DNA of 64,000 nt from Bacteroidales bacterium (GCA_024409235.1 JAKSUA010000003.1:73309-137308), one strand, 5' to 3'. Positions 36,856 through 46,046 are shown, counted from the stretch's first letter. Notes: generated from the letters alone by a model not told the origin. Translations and numbers: made by a program.

Positions 36856-39597
36856 ATGAAAAAAGTATTTTTATCAATTTTCAGTATAGCAATATCAATT
36901 GTTTCTTTTGCACAACAATTTCCATTTCCTATGAATAAACAAGGTTATTCGTACCAAAATGGAATTGTAGCCTCTATTCCTGATAACGAAAAAATCCAGT
37001 CTCGTTTTATTTCCTGGGATAAAACAATGTATAAAGAAAGTAGCGATGGACAATATGGACGTATTCGTTTTGATGATAATAGATACACTGTTTCCGAAGG
37101 TATTGGATATGGTATGCTGATCTATGTTTATATGTCGAGTGAAGAAAATGATTTTTGTCAAGATCGATTCGATAAATTGTATGCATATTATAAAAAATGG
37201 AGCAACGGGAATGGCGTAATGAATTGGAAGATAGAGGGCTTTGAGAAAGTAAACGGATATAATGGTGCTTCTGACGCCGATTTGGATGTTGCTTTGGCAT
37301 TGTGTCTTGCTGCAAAACAATGGGGATATTCTTCGAATTATGCGTATGCCGATGAGGCCGAATATCTTCTTAACGCAATTTATAAGAAAGAAGTCGGAAC
37401 GCACAGTGTTGACGGCAAAATGCTGACATTAATAAATCCAGGCGATAGTTGGAATAGCATAGGAAATGCTTGTTATTTTACGGTAGCTTCAATGGGAGTG
37501 TATAGCCAAACTCAGAAATATTTTAATTTTTCAAAGAAAAATGATTGGGAGACAGTATATAATGACAGTCATATTTTCCTTGAAAAATCTCAAAGAAATG
37601 GTTTGTGGCCAAACTGGAGTAATTGGGACGGAACTCCTTGTGACAGAAGTCCATACGATGAAACCTCAATGGATTTTGGTTGGGATGCGTGCCGTACTCC
37701 ATGGCGAATTGCTTGGGATTATTTGTGGTATGGTAATGAAAGCAGTAAAAAAATGATGGACAAAACTGTTGAAATGATGACTGCAAATGGTCTTCTTGAT
37801 AATCCAGGGAAAGCTGGACTTTACACAGATCTAGATGCAGAATCATATACAGAAATAAAATATAAGGGACTTGGAGGAACATCTGCTTTTATGGGATCAT
37901 TTGCCTGTGCCTTAATGACTGACGAGTCAAAGCAGGAGGCGTTAGATTTGTATCACGAAAAATTGAAATCAAAATCTGAGAGTCCATATTATTCTCCAAC
38001 ACTACAAATACTGTATTTATTGGTTACTTCAGGAAATGCGGCTAATTTCTACGAATTAGAAGCTTGTGCTCCTCAGATTGTAGTAAATCCGACGGTATCT
38101 GCGGCATCAACAGACGGAAATGTCTTAGAGATATCTTGTTCAAAAGAAATGGATGAAACGAAGACTGATTTCTCGAATTTCATTTTATATGTAAACGGTA
38201 AAGAAGTTCCGGAAGCTTTTTCTTCGATGACTGTTTCGGGAACAACAATTAGTTTGTCTTTGCAAAATATTGAAGTTTCCCAAGATATGATTTTAGCTGT
38301 TTCCTATTCGGGAGAAACAGTTGTAAGCAAGCAAGGCGGTGTTTTGGGTGCATCAATTAAATATCCTGTAACAAATCATGTGTTTGAAGTTGGTGGAAAT
38401 ACAATTTTAGCAGACTGCGAAAATCAGTCGGGTACAACATTAGGTGGTGGTTGGTATTCGTATTCCGACGCCGACTCAAAACAATCATATAAATTGGTAG
38501 AAGGTGGGGCAAATGACACAAAAACATCAGCACATTTTGCTTTTGAAGAGGTAAAAGCTTATGCCGGAGTTGGATTTAATATACTTCCTTTTGAAAATCC
38601 TTTAGACTGTTCTGGTTCTACAGGAATTTCATTCTATCATAAAGGCGATGCATGTGTTTTGGAAGCAAAAAGTGTAACAAAACGAAATGCGAATTATTCA
38701 TATCAGACGTATGAAATTTCTGCCCATGAGGATTGGACTCTTGTTGAATTGGCATGGGAAGATATTGCAGAAGATTTTGTTACAAGTGGTTATGTGACTG
38801 AAGTCACTGGATTTCAATGGAAAGAAATTGTTGGTTCAGGAAGTTTCTATATTGATGAGGTTGTGCTTGTAGGAAGAAGTATTTCTACTTCAGTAATGGA
38901 CAGAGTAAATATCGAGGCATCTCTTATTGAGGCCAATAATTTGTTCGCAAAGGCAACAATAGAAAAATATCCTCAATCTGCAATTGATGAGTTTGCAGAA
39001 GTTATTGCAGCTGCAGCAGAAAAAAATATGGATGTAAATGCAGCCAGATCCGACTTGGACAGCGTAAATATAGTTTTGACAACTGCAATAAGTGATTTCA
39101 AATCAAAAGCTTATGGTGACAAAACAGCATTGTTGAAAAATATAAAAAGTGCGACAGCATTGAGTTCGGAAGCAACAATTGGTTCTGGTAAGAATGAGTA
39201 TCCGCAAGCAGCAAAAGACTTATTAGATGAAGCTATTGCTAAAGCTCAGGAATCTTATGATACATTTGGATTGGCGGTTTCTGAAGTTTCAGAAGCCCTT
39301 GCCGCTTTGCAGCAGGCTGTTACTGATTTTAATAAATCAAAAATTACGACAGGTGTTCAGGGTATGAATCTGGTTTTGAATGTTTATCCAAATCCTTGTA
39401 AGGAAAATCTTTTTGTTGAATCAATGGAGGAAATCTCGTTTGTTCAAATTATTGGAATGGACGGAACTTGCTCGCTTGTTGAACTTAACCAGTCATGTGC
39501 GCAGATTTCAATGGCAAATTTGAAGAAGGGTTATTATTTGTTGTCCGTGTTCTTTGCAAATGGCACATCTAGTACAACGAAAATCATAAAAGAGTAA
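36856..39597 (+). CDS. Secreted GH8 glucanase 3 with Ig-like, CBM11-like, FIVAR and T9SS domains
   Basis: The 913-residue protein has a signal peptide (1-19) and a GH8 domain to about residue 405, with Glu81 in TVSEG, DADLDV and WDACRTPWR. The Ig/SwmB-like domain (about 412-508) and CBM11-like domain (about 514-680) match gene 1. Two FIVAR repeats (about 683-830) and a T9SS sorting domain (VYPNPCKENLFV) end it. It is the closest architectural partner of gene 1. The LytS/LytTR pair lies directly downstream. Confidence 0.93.
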   Translation: MKKVFLSIFSIAISIVSFAQQFPFPMNKQGYSYQNGIVASIPDNEKIQSRFISWDKTMYKESSDGQYGRIRFDDNRYTVSEGIGYGMLIYVYMSSEENDFCQDRFDKLYAYYKKWSNGNGVMNWKIEGFEKVNGYNGASDADLDVALALCLAAKQWGYSSNYAYADEAEYLLNAIYKKEVGTHSVDGKMLTLINPGDSWNSIGNACYFTVASMGVYSQTQKYFNFSKKNDWETVYNDSHIFLEKSQRNGLWPNWSNWDGTPCDRSPYDETSMDFGWDACRTPWRIAWDYLWYGNESSKKMMDKTVEMMTANGLLDNPGKAGLYTDLDAESYTEIKYKGLGGTSAFMGSFACALMTDESKQEALDLYHEKLKSKSESPYYSPTLQILYLLVTSGNAANFYELEACAPQIVVNPTVSAASTDGNVLEISCSKEMDETKTDFSNFILYVNGKEVPEAFSSMTVSGTTISLSLQNIEVSQDMILAVSYSGETVVSKQGGVLGASIKYPVTNHVFEVGGNTILADCENQSGTTLGGGWYSYSDADSKQSYKLVEGGANDTKTSAHFAFEEVKAYAGVGFNILPFENPLDCSGSTGISFYHKGDACVLEAKSVTKRNANYSYQTYEISAHEDWTLVELAWEDIAEDFVTSGYVTEVTGFQWKEIVGSGSFYIDEVVLVGRSISTSVMDRVNIEASLIEANNLFAKATIEKYPQSAIDEFAEVIAAAAEKNMDVNAARSDLDSVNIVLTTAISDFKSKAYGDKTALLKNIKSATALSSEATIGSGKNEYPQAAKDLLDEAIAKAQESYDTFGLAVSEVSEALAALQQAVTDFNKSKITTGVQGMNLVLNVYPNPCKENLFVESMEEISFVQIIGMDGTCSLVELNQSCAQISMANLKKGYYLLSVFFANGTSSTTKIIKE

Positions 39598-39614
39598 GAC
39601 ATCTCGTAAAAACT

Positions 39615-39644
39615 CATTTCGGATTCGTTTATTTTCATTTCGGA
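39615..39644 (+). promoter_or_regulatory. Candidate LytTR operator: two CATTTCGGA repeats 21 bp apart
   Basis: CATTTCGGA occurs at 39615-39623 and 39636-39644, so two 9-bp direct repeats are separated by 12 bp. LytTR regulators bind paired 9-bp direct repeats with this spacing. A third copy, CATTTCGG, lies at 39713-39720, just before the kinase gene. This suggests autoregulation of the downstream operon. Confidence 0.5.
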
Positions 39645-39734
39645 GCTATTTCTGAATATAAATAAATTGTTTTTTATTCTTTTGCAAATGCAATAGTGGT
39701 AAATCTATTGTACATTTCGGGGGCGAAATAAACT

Positions 39735-40760
39735 ATGACAGCGAAAGAGTTAATTTTTATTACGGATTTGATTTCATACAAACCTTTGAGTTGTGTGTTT
39801 CGAATCCTTTTTATTTCACTGATAGGTTTTTTGTGCCTATTCATGACGGTAACGATTGCTGACACTTACGAGTTGAGTATGCCATATGTATCATTTAGTA
39901 TTGGCTTTGTTGCAATTACAGAAATAAATGTGTTTTTCAGCAATCAGCTTCCGAAATGTCCTTCGCAGAAAGTAAAAGAGTATCAGTTTGTTGCGCTCAT
40001 TTTGTTAAATGCTGTATTAATTATACTTGCAGTTTATTTATTTTTTCCATGGATAGAAGGAGAAGAAGTCGCGCAAAATCCGATTGTTAAGTTGGCGGTA
40101 ATTTTTACTTTCTTGTTTGTCGTCTTTTTGATTCTTACAATAACGTTGTTGCGAATATTAAGCACGTATATAGAAACTCAGAGAGAGGTTGAGGTTTTGC
40201 GTCAGGCACAAAGTGCCAGTGAATATCAGGCTTTGGTGGAGCAGGTGAATCCTCATTTTTTGTTCAATAACTTGTCCGTTCTGAAGTCTTTAATCATGTT
40301 TGATAAAGACAAGGCTGTTGATTTCACTCAGAACTTTACTGATATTTATCGTTATGTTCTGCAAAGTAAGGATAAAGATGTGGTGCTTTTATCCGACGAA
40401 CTGGATTTTGTAAAATCGTATGTGGCATTACATAAAGAAAGAGTTGGCGAAGGTTTGCAGGTAACCTACAATATTCCTACAGAAATATTGGAAAAGTCTA
40501 TCATACCTCTTGGACTGCAGCTGTTGGTGGAAAACGCTCTGAAACATAATATTGCTTCAAAAACAGAACCCCTTTCAATTGTAATATATGCAGAAGACGA
40601 CAGACTTATTGTTAAGAATAATCTGAATAAAAAAGACACGGCATATTCAACCCGTAAAGGCTTGGGAAATATTACAAAACGATATGAAATTCTTACAGAT
40701 AAAGAGGTGCTGGTAGAACAAAATGAAAAGGAATTTATTGTTTCGTTACCTTTAATATGA
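39735..40760 (+). CDS. LytS-type sensor histidine kinase
   Basis: The 341-residue protein has four hydrophobic segments (about residues 24-42, 50-68, 86-106 and 119-140) but no large extracellular domain. It then has the His_kinase (LytS-like) domain with phosphoacceptor His174 in NPHFLFNNL. The ATP-binding part includes LLVENALKHN. It autophosphorylates and passes phosphate to the response regulator 21 nt downstream. The signal is unknown. Placement next to the GH8 genes suggests, but does not show, a link to polysaccharide sensing. Confidence 0.9.
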   Translation: MTAKELIFITDLISYKPLSCVFRILFISLIGFLCLFMTVTIADTYELSMPYVSFSIGFVAITEINVFFSNQLPKCPSQKVKEYQFVALILLNAVLIILAVYLFFPWIEGEEVAQNPIVKLAVIFTFLFVVFLILTITLLRILSTYIETQREVEVLRQAQSASEYQALVEQVNPHFLFNNLSVLKSLIMFDKDKAVDFTQNFTDIYRYVLQSKDKDVVLLSDELDFVKSYVALHKERVGEGLQVTYNIPTEILEKSIIPLGLQLLVENALKHNIASKTEPLSIVIYAEDDRLIVKNNLNKKDTAYSTRKGLGNITKRYEILTDKEVLVEQNEKEFIVSLPLI

Positions 40761-40781
40761 AGTTGTAAAAAACGCTGAGAT

Positions 40782-41546
40782 ATGGAAGTAGTAATTATTG
40801 AGGACGAGGATTATAACGTAAGGTTGTTGCAGGGAATGTTGCAAACAATACGTCCAGAATGGACTGTTTCGCAGTCGTTTGACAGTATAAAATCTACCGT
40901 TGAATATTTTAAGGAAAACAAGCAGCCAGACTTGATGTTTATGGACATTCAACTTGTTGACGGAATAAGTTTTTCTATTTTCGATCAGGTGGAAATTACT
41001 TGTCCAATAATTTTTACAACAGCCTTTGATGAATATGCTATCCGTGCATTTAAGGTTATGAGTGTTGACTACTTACTGAAACCTTTGAAGGATTCCGATT
41101 TAGAACAGGCAATAAAAAAATACGAGTCGATTACTGAAAAGAAGAATCTGCAAAAAGAAGGCGTTTATAAAGAATTGTTAGAGGTAATAAAGAATGGTGA
41201 GAAAAAATATCGTACACGTTTCTTAATTCAAGGTCACTCTTCTTATACATCGTTGGAATCTAATGATATAGCGTATTTCTATAGTGAAAATAAAATAACG
41301 TTTGCTGTTACTTTTGCTCAGAAAGAACACATAGTAAACTTCTCTTTGGAGCAATTAGAGGAAGAGTTATCAAAAGATGATTTTTTCAGATTAAACAGAA
41401 AATATATAGCAAATATTAAGGCGATTAATTCTTTTGAGGATTTTTTTGGAGGAAAATTAATCGTACATTTAAGTGTTCCAACACAGGAAAAAATAACAGT
41501 AAGCCGTTTAAAAAACAGCGCTTTCAAAGAGTGGATGGGAAAATAG
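40782..41546 (+). CDS. LytTR-family response regulator
   Basis: The 254-residue protein has a receiver domain with the phosphoacceptor Asp55 in LMFMDIQL and Lys in the YLLKPL motif, then a LytTR DNA-binding domain (about residues 145-250) with RLNRKYIANI. LytTR proteins bind paired 9-bp direct repeats. It is co-transcribed with the kinase 21 nt upstream. A candidate operator lies about 90-120 bp upstream of the kinase gene. Confidence 0.93.
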   Translation: MEVVIIEDEDYNVRLLQGMLQTIRPEWTVSQSFDSIKSTVEYFKENKQPDLMFMDIQLVDGISFSIFDQVEITCPIIFTTAFDEYAIRAFKVMSVDYLLKPLKDSDLEQAIKKYESITEKKNLQKEGVYKELLEVIKNGEKKYRTRFLIQGHSSYTSLESNDIAYFYSENKITFAVTFAQKEHIVNFSLEQLEEELSKDDFFRLNRKYIANIKAINSFEDFFGGKLIVHLSVPTQEKITVSRLKNSAFKEWMGK

Positions 41547-41547
41547 A

Positions 41548-41673
41548 CAAAGCCCACGTATGGGCTTTGCATAAGGCAGGTGTTGCATAATTGGAGGGAA
41601 AGAGACACCTGTCCTGCCTTAAAGACAAGGTCTCGATGGATGTTTGACAAGAGAAAATACCTTCTCTCAAACA
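41548..41673. other. Intergenic region with several hairpins
   Basis: Three inverted repeats lie between the convergent LytTR and HTH genes. A 9-bp perfect stem (CAAAGCCCA/TGGGCTTTG) is at 41548-41569. GGCAGGTGT (41575-) can pair with ACACCTG or CTGCC (to 41618). A stem at 41641-41673 has TGTTTGA/TCAAACA and GAGAA/TTCTC. GAGACACCTGTC could instead pair with GACAAGGTCTC, so two structures compete. TTGCATAA is repeated at 41567 and 41583. No T tract follows, so these are not standard terminators. Confidence 0.5.
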
Positions 41674-41689
41674 TGATGTAGTCAGAAAA

Positions 41690-42019
41690 TTAGCGGAAAT
41701 GCTCTATCTTTTTTAATTGAATCTCAAATGGAGTTTCTGTAGTTTCTGCTCCTGCGTTATTAAACAGCCAATAGTCAATTTCTGATTTTAGGAATGTGAG
41801 TTTTTTACCATATTTATGATATGGAATTATTCCTTGTGAAACCCATCCATAAATAGTAGCACGTGCTGTTTTGTCAGGAAGATAGTTGATTAAGTCGCTC
41901 ATCGACAACCATTTGTCGTCGCTGCCTAAAATATAGGTGTTTGCTTTTGTATAATTTCTAAAATCCTCTCTGAGTTCTTTAATTTCTTGAATTAAAGTCT
42001 CGAAATTACTTTCGCTCAT
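41690..42019 (-). CDS. Excisionase-like helix-turn-helix protein
   Basis: The 109-residue protein has an N-terminal helical, charged region and a MerR/excisionase-type HTH (about residues 35-85): SMSDLINYLPDKTARATIYGW followed by the wing GIIPYHKYGKKLTFLKSEID. Such proteins in Bacteroidetes are often found in mobile elements, where they act as recombination directionality factors or as regulators. No integrase or other mobile gene is adjacent here. A promoter lies at 42063-42092. Confidence 0.8.
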   Translation of the reverse strand: MSESNFETLIQEIKELREDFRNYTKANTYILGSDDKWLSMSDLINYLPDKTARATIYGWVSQGIIPYHKYGKKLTFLKSEIDYWLFNNAGAETTETPFEIQLKKIEHFR

Positions 42020-42338
42020 TTTAGTAAAGTTAATAAGTGTTTTTTCTAGTTTTTAGTTGTCGCAAAGATGCATCTTTTTTTTGTTTTCCAAAAGTTCAGA
42101 AAATGCCGAGGGTTGATAAATGCTTTGTTTCGACGGCTTTTTTGTTAAGAAAATGCTAGTTGTTTAGATTTGTTTCGCAAAAAAACGTCAAAATTTTAAT
42201 CAAAATCATGTTAAAATACGTTTTGAAACGGCATTATTGAGCCAAATATCTTTTAGAAATTGTGAATTACATGCTTATATCTTCTTTGTGTTGATGAAAG
42301 AGAATAGCAGAACTTTTACGAAATTTGCATACAAAATT
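42020..42338. other. 319-nt gene-free region between HTH gene and parC
   Basis: The region is AT-rich. It holds the minus-strand HTH promoter at 42063-42092 and a probable parC -7 box (GAAATTTG, 42320-42327). Around 42107-42150 a weak GCCG/CGGC pairing precedes a run of T. In frame, the parC reading frame extends back to 42237 but without coding character. I see no tRNA or small ORF in it. Confidence 0.6.
42063..42092 (-). promoter_or_regulatory. Promoter of the HTH gene
   Basis: On the minus strand TTTG (42092-42089) and CATCTTTG (42070-42063) are 18 nt apart; the -7 box has one mismatch. Confidence 0.55.
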
Positions 42339-44978
42339 ATGGGTATGGAAGAACAGCAAGACGACATAGTTACGCCGGAAGAAATAGAATCTGAAGTAGA
42401 TTCTTCGGTACAGAACATTCGATACATAGGTGATTATTTCCAGGATTGGTTTTTGGATTATGCTTCGTATGTAATCACAGACCGTGCAATCCCATATCTT
42501 GAAGATGGACTTAAGCCTGTGCAACGTCGTGTTCTCTATACGATGAAGAAGATGGACGACGGCCGCTATAATAAGGTGGCAAGTATCGTCGGTGAAACAA
42601 TGAAACTTCATCCTCACGGTGATGCTGGTATTTATGATGCTTTGGTTGGTCTTGGTCAAAAGGATTTGTTGATTGACACGCAGGGAAACTGGGGAAACAT
42701 TTTTACAGGCGATGGTGCTGCTGCCGGTCGTTACATTGAAGCAAGGCTTTCTAAATTCGCCTTGGAAGTTCTTTTTAATGCTAAAACAACTGAATGGGTT
42801 CCATCGTATGATGGCAGAAATAAGGAACCAGTTACGCTTCCAGTAAAATTTCCATTGCTTCTTCTGCAGGGCATTGAGGGTATCGCAGTTGGTATGGCTT
42901 GCAAGGTGCTTCCTCATAATTTTAATGAACTGATAGATGCAAGTATTGCGTATTTGAAGAATGAGCCGTTTGAATTGTTCCCTGATTTTCCCACTGGTGG
43001 GTTGATTGATGTTTCAAAATACAATGATGGGCAAAATGGCGGACGTGTTCGTGTACGTGCAAGAATCAATAAAGTTGATAATAAAACTTTGATGATAACA
43101 GAGATTCCTTACGGTGAAACGACATCTTCTATTATTGATTCAATTTTAAAAGCTAACGAAGAAGGAAAAATTAAAATCAAACACGTTGATGATGATACAT
43201 CTGCAACTGCGGAGATTTTAATATCTCTTCCTGCCAATGTCTCTGCAGATGAAACGATTGATGCGTTGTATGTATTCACAAAATGTGGAGTTTCCATTTC
43301 TCCGAACACAAATGTAATCTGCAACCAAAAGCCTGTTTTCCTTGGTGTTTCCGATATTTTGCGGAAAAATACTGACAGAACGGTTGAACTACTTCGACGA
43401 GAGCTTGAAATTAATTTGGAAGAATTGAAAGAAAGCTGGATGAAGACTTCTTTGGAAAAAATCTTTATTGAAAACGAGGTTTATGAGAAAATTAAACCTT
43501 GTAAAACCGAAGAAGATATTCTTACAACAATTGACAAAGGCTTGAAACCGTATGTGAAAGATTTTTGGCGTGAGGTAACTCGTGAAGACTGCGTAGCATT
43601 GTCGAACATTCCGATTAAAAAAATATCAAAATACAACTCCTTTAAAACCGATGAGTATATTAGGTCGTTGGAAGTTGATATGGAGGAAGTTAAAAATAAT
43701 CTGGAACATCTTGTTGAATATGCAATCCGTTATTATGAACATATCAAGGAAAAATACGGAGCCGGAAAAGAACGCAAATCTGAAATTCGAAACTTTGAAC
43801 AAATTGAAGTTTCTCAGGTTGTCAACGCAAATACTAAGCTTTATGCAAATTATGAAACAGGATTTGTTGGTACAAGTTTGAAGAAAGACGATTTCGTTTG
43901 TGATTGTTCGGATTTGGACGATATAATTGTTTTCCTTCAGGATGGTAGATTCCGTGTTTCAAAAGTTAAGGACAAGGATTTCTTTGGAGTAGGAATAATT
44001 CATATCGGAGTGTTCCGTAAGAATGATGAACGAACGGTTTATAATGTTGCTTATCGCGATGGAAAAACAAATGTTACTTATATAAAACGTTTCCCAGTAA
44101 CAGGTGTGATTCGCGACAATTTCTATAATCTAACATTGGGAACGCCTAAGACTAAAGTCTTGTACTTTAGTGCAAATCCGAATGGTGAGGCAGAGATTGT
44201 AAAGGTATATTTACGACAAGATTTGCATTTACGTAAACCTGTTTTTGAGGTCGATTTTAGTTCGTTGACAATAAAGGGCAAAAATTCAAAAGGAAATATT
44301 CTTACAAAACACCCTGCTTTTAAGATTATAAAGATTGAAGAAGGTGTTTCAACTTTGGGTGGAAGAAAGATATATTTCAACGAGGAAACAAAACGTTTAA
44401 ATGATGCGGGATATGGAACGTTCCTTGGTGAGTTTAAGGGTTCAGATAAAATTTTGGTAATTACTGAAGATGGAAAATTTGCGTTATCAACGTTTGATTT
44501 AAGCAATCATTTTGAGTATCCAATTTTACGTATTGAAAAATATGATGAGAGAAAAATCTGGACTGCAATTGTGTATGATGCAGAACAAGATTTGAATTAT
44601 ATAAAACGTTTCAAAATTGAAGAAACATCAAAATACGTAAGTTTTTTGCCGGAAACGGATGGTTCAAAACTGATTAAGATTAATGATGACAGATTCCCTC
44701 AGCTTTGTTTGAGTTTCGGTGGAAAACATGCGAACAGAGACATGGAATATGTTGATGTTGATGAATTTATTGGAGTAAAAGGTTATAAGGCGAAAGGGAA
44801 ACGCATTTCGAATTACACAATAGATATGATGGAATTTGTGGAACCTCTTGAAAAAGAAATTCCTGAGGAAGAACAAGTTGCAAGTGAACCTGTTGAGAGC
44901 AACGATGTCTGGAAGGACAATACTGACACATTGGATTCGGAAGATCCAGTATCCGGTGAACAGATGTCGTTATTTTAA
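42339..44978 (+). CDS. parC: DNA topoisomerase IV subunit A (ParC/GyrA family)
   Basis: The 879-residue protein has the breakage-reunion domain with the catalytic tyrosine in AAGRYIEARLS (about residue 132) and the quinolone-region pattern HPHGDAGIY. The C-terminal part forms beta-pinwheel blades that wrap DNA, and ends in an acidic, Asp/Glu-rich tail. It separates linked daughter chromosomes together with ParE. I chose the ATG at 42339 since the predicted promoter sits at 42320-42327; ATG at 42345 is equally possible. No parE lies in this window, so the two subunits are probably unlinked here. Confidence 0.92.
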   Translation: MGMEEQQDDIVTPEEIESEVDSSVQNIRYIGDYFQDWFLDYASYVITDRAIPYLEDGLKPVQRRVLYTMKKMDDGRYNKVASIVGETMKLHPHGDAGIYDALVGLGQKDLLIDTQGNWGNIFTGDGAAAGRYIEARLSKFALEVLFNAKTTEWVPSYDGRNKEPVTLPVKFPLLLLQGIEGIAVGMACKVLPHNFNELIDASIAYLKNEPFELFPDFPTGGLIDVSKYNDGQNGGRVRVRARINKVDNKTLMITEIPYGETTSSIIDSILKANEEGKIKIKHVDDDTSATAEILISLPANVSADETIDALYVFTKCGVSISPNTNVICNQKPVFLGVSDILRKNTDRTVELLRRELEINLEELKESWMKTSLEKIFIENEVYEKIKPCKTEEDILTTIDKGLKPYVKDFWREVTREDCVALSNIPIKKISKYNSFKTDEYIRSLEVDMEEVKNNLEHLVEYAIRYYEHIKEKYGAGKERKSEIRNFEQIEVSQVVNANTKLYANYETGFVGTSLKKDDFVCDCSDLDDIIVFLQDGRFRVSKVKDKDFFGVGIIHIGVFRKNDERTVYNVAYRDGKTNVTYIKRFPVTGVIRDNFYNLTLGTPKTKVLYFSANPNGEAEIVKVYLRQDLHLRKPVFEVDFSSLTIKGKNSKGNILTKHPAFKIIKIEEGVSTLGGRKIYFNEETKRLNDAGYGTFLGEFKGSDKILVITEDGKFALSTFDLSNHFEYPILRIEKYDERKIWTAIVYDAEQDLNYIKRFKIEETSKYVSFLPETDGSKLIKINDDRFPQLCLSFGGKHANRDMEYVDVDEFIGVKGYKAKGKRISNYTIDMMEFVEPLEKEIPEEEQVASEPVESNDVWKDNTDTLDSEDPVSGEQMSLF

Positions 44979-46021
44979 CGATAGATTATTGATAATTCAG
45001 CATTGCCGATTGTTTGGCTTTGTGAAAGAGAATATGGAAAGTTTGGTGATGCAATGCCTTCGCCAAACTTTTCTTTTGTAGTAAATATTCTTGCCTCATC
45101 CCATAAACCGGCGTCAATGAATGTCTGTAAGGTTTTTGCTCCTCCTTCTACAATAAGTGATTGAATACCTTTTTGATAAAGTATCTCAATGGTTTTGCTT
45201 AACACGTTTTCATTTTCTGAAACGTGTATGTATTCCAGATTTTCTGAAGATGTTTTTAATGTTTTTGAAAATAAAACTGTTGCAGTAGAGTGGTCTTTTA
45301 AAGACGAAGAATCTTTTATTCTGTCGTTTAAATCCCATGCTAAACGAAGTGGATTTTTTCCTTCTACTAGTCTTGTTGTTAAGCTTGGATTGTCGTTAAT
45401 TGCAGTTTCGGTTCCGACTAAAATGGCTTGTTCCTGCGAACGCCAGGTGTGGACTAATTTCTGACAGGTCTCGTCGGTTATTCGTACGCCTTTGTCGGAG
45501 CTTTTGTTGCATCGAAGTTTGTCGATAAATTTATCGGAGGTTTGTGCCCATTTCAGAATAATATAAGGACGTTTTTTCTCATGAAATGTGAAAAATCTGC
45601 GATTAAGAAAACGGGCCTCTTTTTCTAACACATTTTGTTCAACTTCAATCCCTGCATTTTTTATTTTTTCTATTCCTTTTCCCGAGACTTTGCTAAATGA
45701 GTCTTTGCATCCGATTACAACGCGTTTAAAATGTTTCGAAACAATTAAATCTGCACAAGGAGGAGTTTTTCCAAAGTGTGCACAGGGCTCAAGGCATACG
45801 TAGATGGTGCTTTCTGATAATAGTTCTTTGTTTTGAACAGAATTAACTGCATTGACTTCTGCATGTGGTTCTCCCGCTTTGTGATGAAATCCTTCGCCAA
45901 CAATCTCTCCGTTATGCACTATTACGGAACCTACCATTGGGTTTGGATAGGTGTTTCCAAACGCTTTCTGTGCTAATTCTATGCAATGATGCATGTATTT
46001 TTCATCTTCTTTCGTGTACAT
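44975..46021 (-). CDS. ribD: Bifunctional riboflavin deaminase/reductase RibD
   Basis: The 348-residue enzyme performs the second and third steps of riboflavin synthesis. The N-terminal zinc-dependent deaminase has HAEV (His53, Glu55) and PCAHFGKTPPC (Cys80, Cys89). The C-terminal reductase has the NADPH-binding segment IQSLIVEGGAKTLQTF. The length is standard. It overlaps the parC 3' end by 4 nt as a convergent gene, and its start is 25 nt from divergent prmC. Confidence 0.95.
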   Translation of the reverse strand: MYTKEDEKYMHHCIELAQKAFGNTYPNPMVGSVIVHNGEIVGEGFHHKAGEPHAEVNAVNSVQNKELLSESTIYVCLEPCAHFGKTPPCADLIVSKHFKRVVIGCKDSFSKVSGKGIEKIKNAGIEVEQNVLEKEARFLNRRFFTFHEKKRPYIILKWAQTSDKFIDKLRCNKSSDKGVRITDETCQKLVHTWRSQEQAILVGTETAINDNPSLTTRLVEGKNPLRLAWDLNDRIKDSSSLKDHSTATVLFSKTLKTSSENLEYIHVSENENVLSKTIEILYQKGIQSLIVEGGAKTLQTFIDAGLWDEARIFTTKEKFGEGIASPNFPYSLSQSQTIGNAELSIIYR

Positions 46022-46034
46022 TGGTCAAAAAAAG

Positions 46035-46042
46035 TATTTTTG
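46035..46042 (+). promoter_or_regulatory. -7 box directly before prmC
   Basis: TATTTTTG ends 5 nt before the ATG at 46047. The expected transcript start is essentially at the start codon. Confidence 0.55.
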
Positions 46043-46046
46043 CAGT

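Noticed and set aside
41548..41569. The CAAAGCCCA hairpin as terminator of the LytTR gene.
   Set aside because: A perfect 9-bp stem but no T run on either strand, so treated as part of the structured region.
42237..42338. An N-terminal extension of ParC starting at 42237.
   Set aside because: The segment shows no homology pattern of ParC, and the probable -7 box lies inside it.
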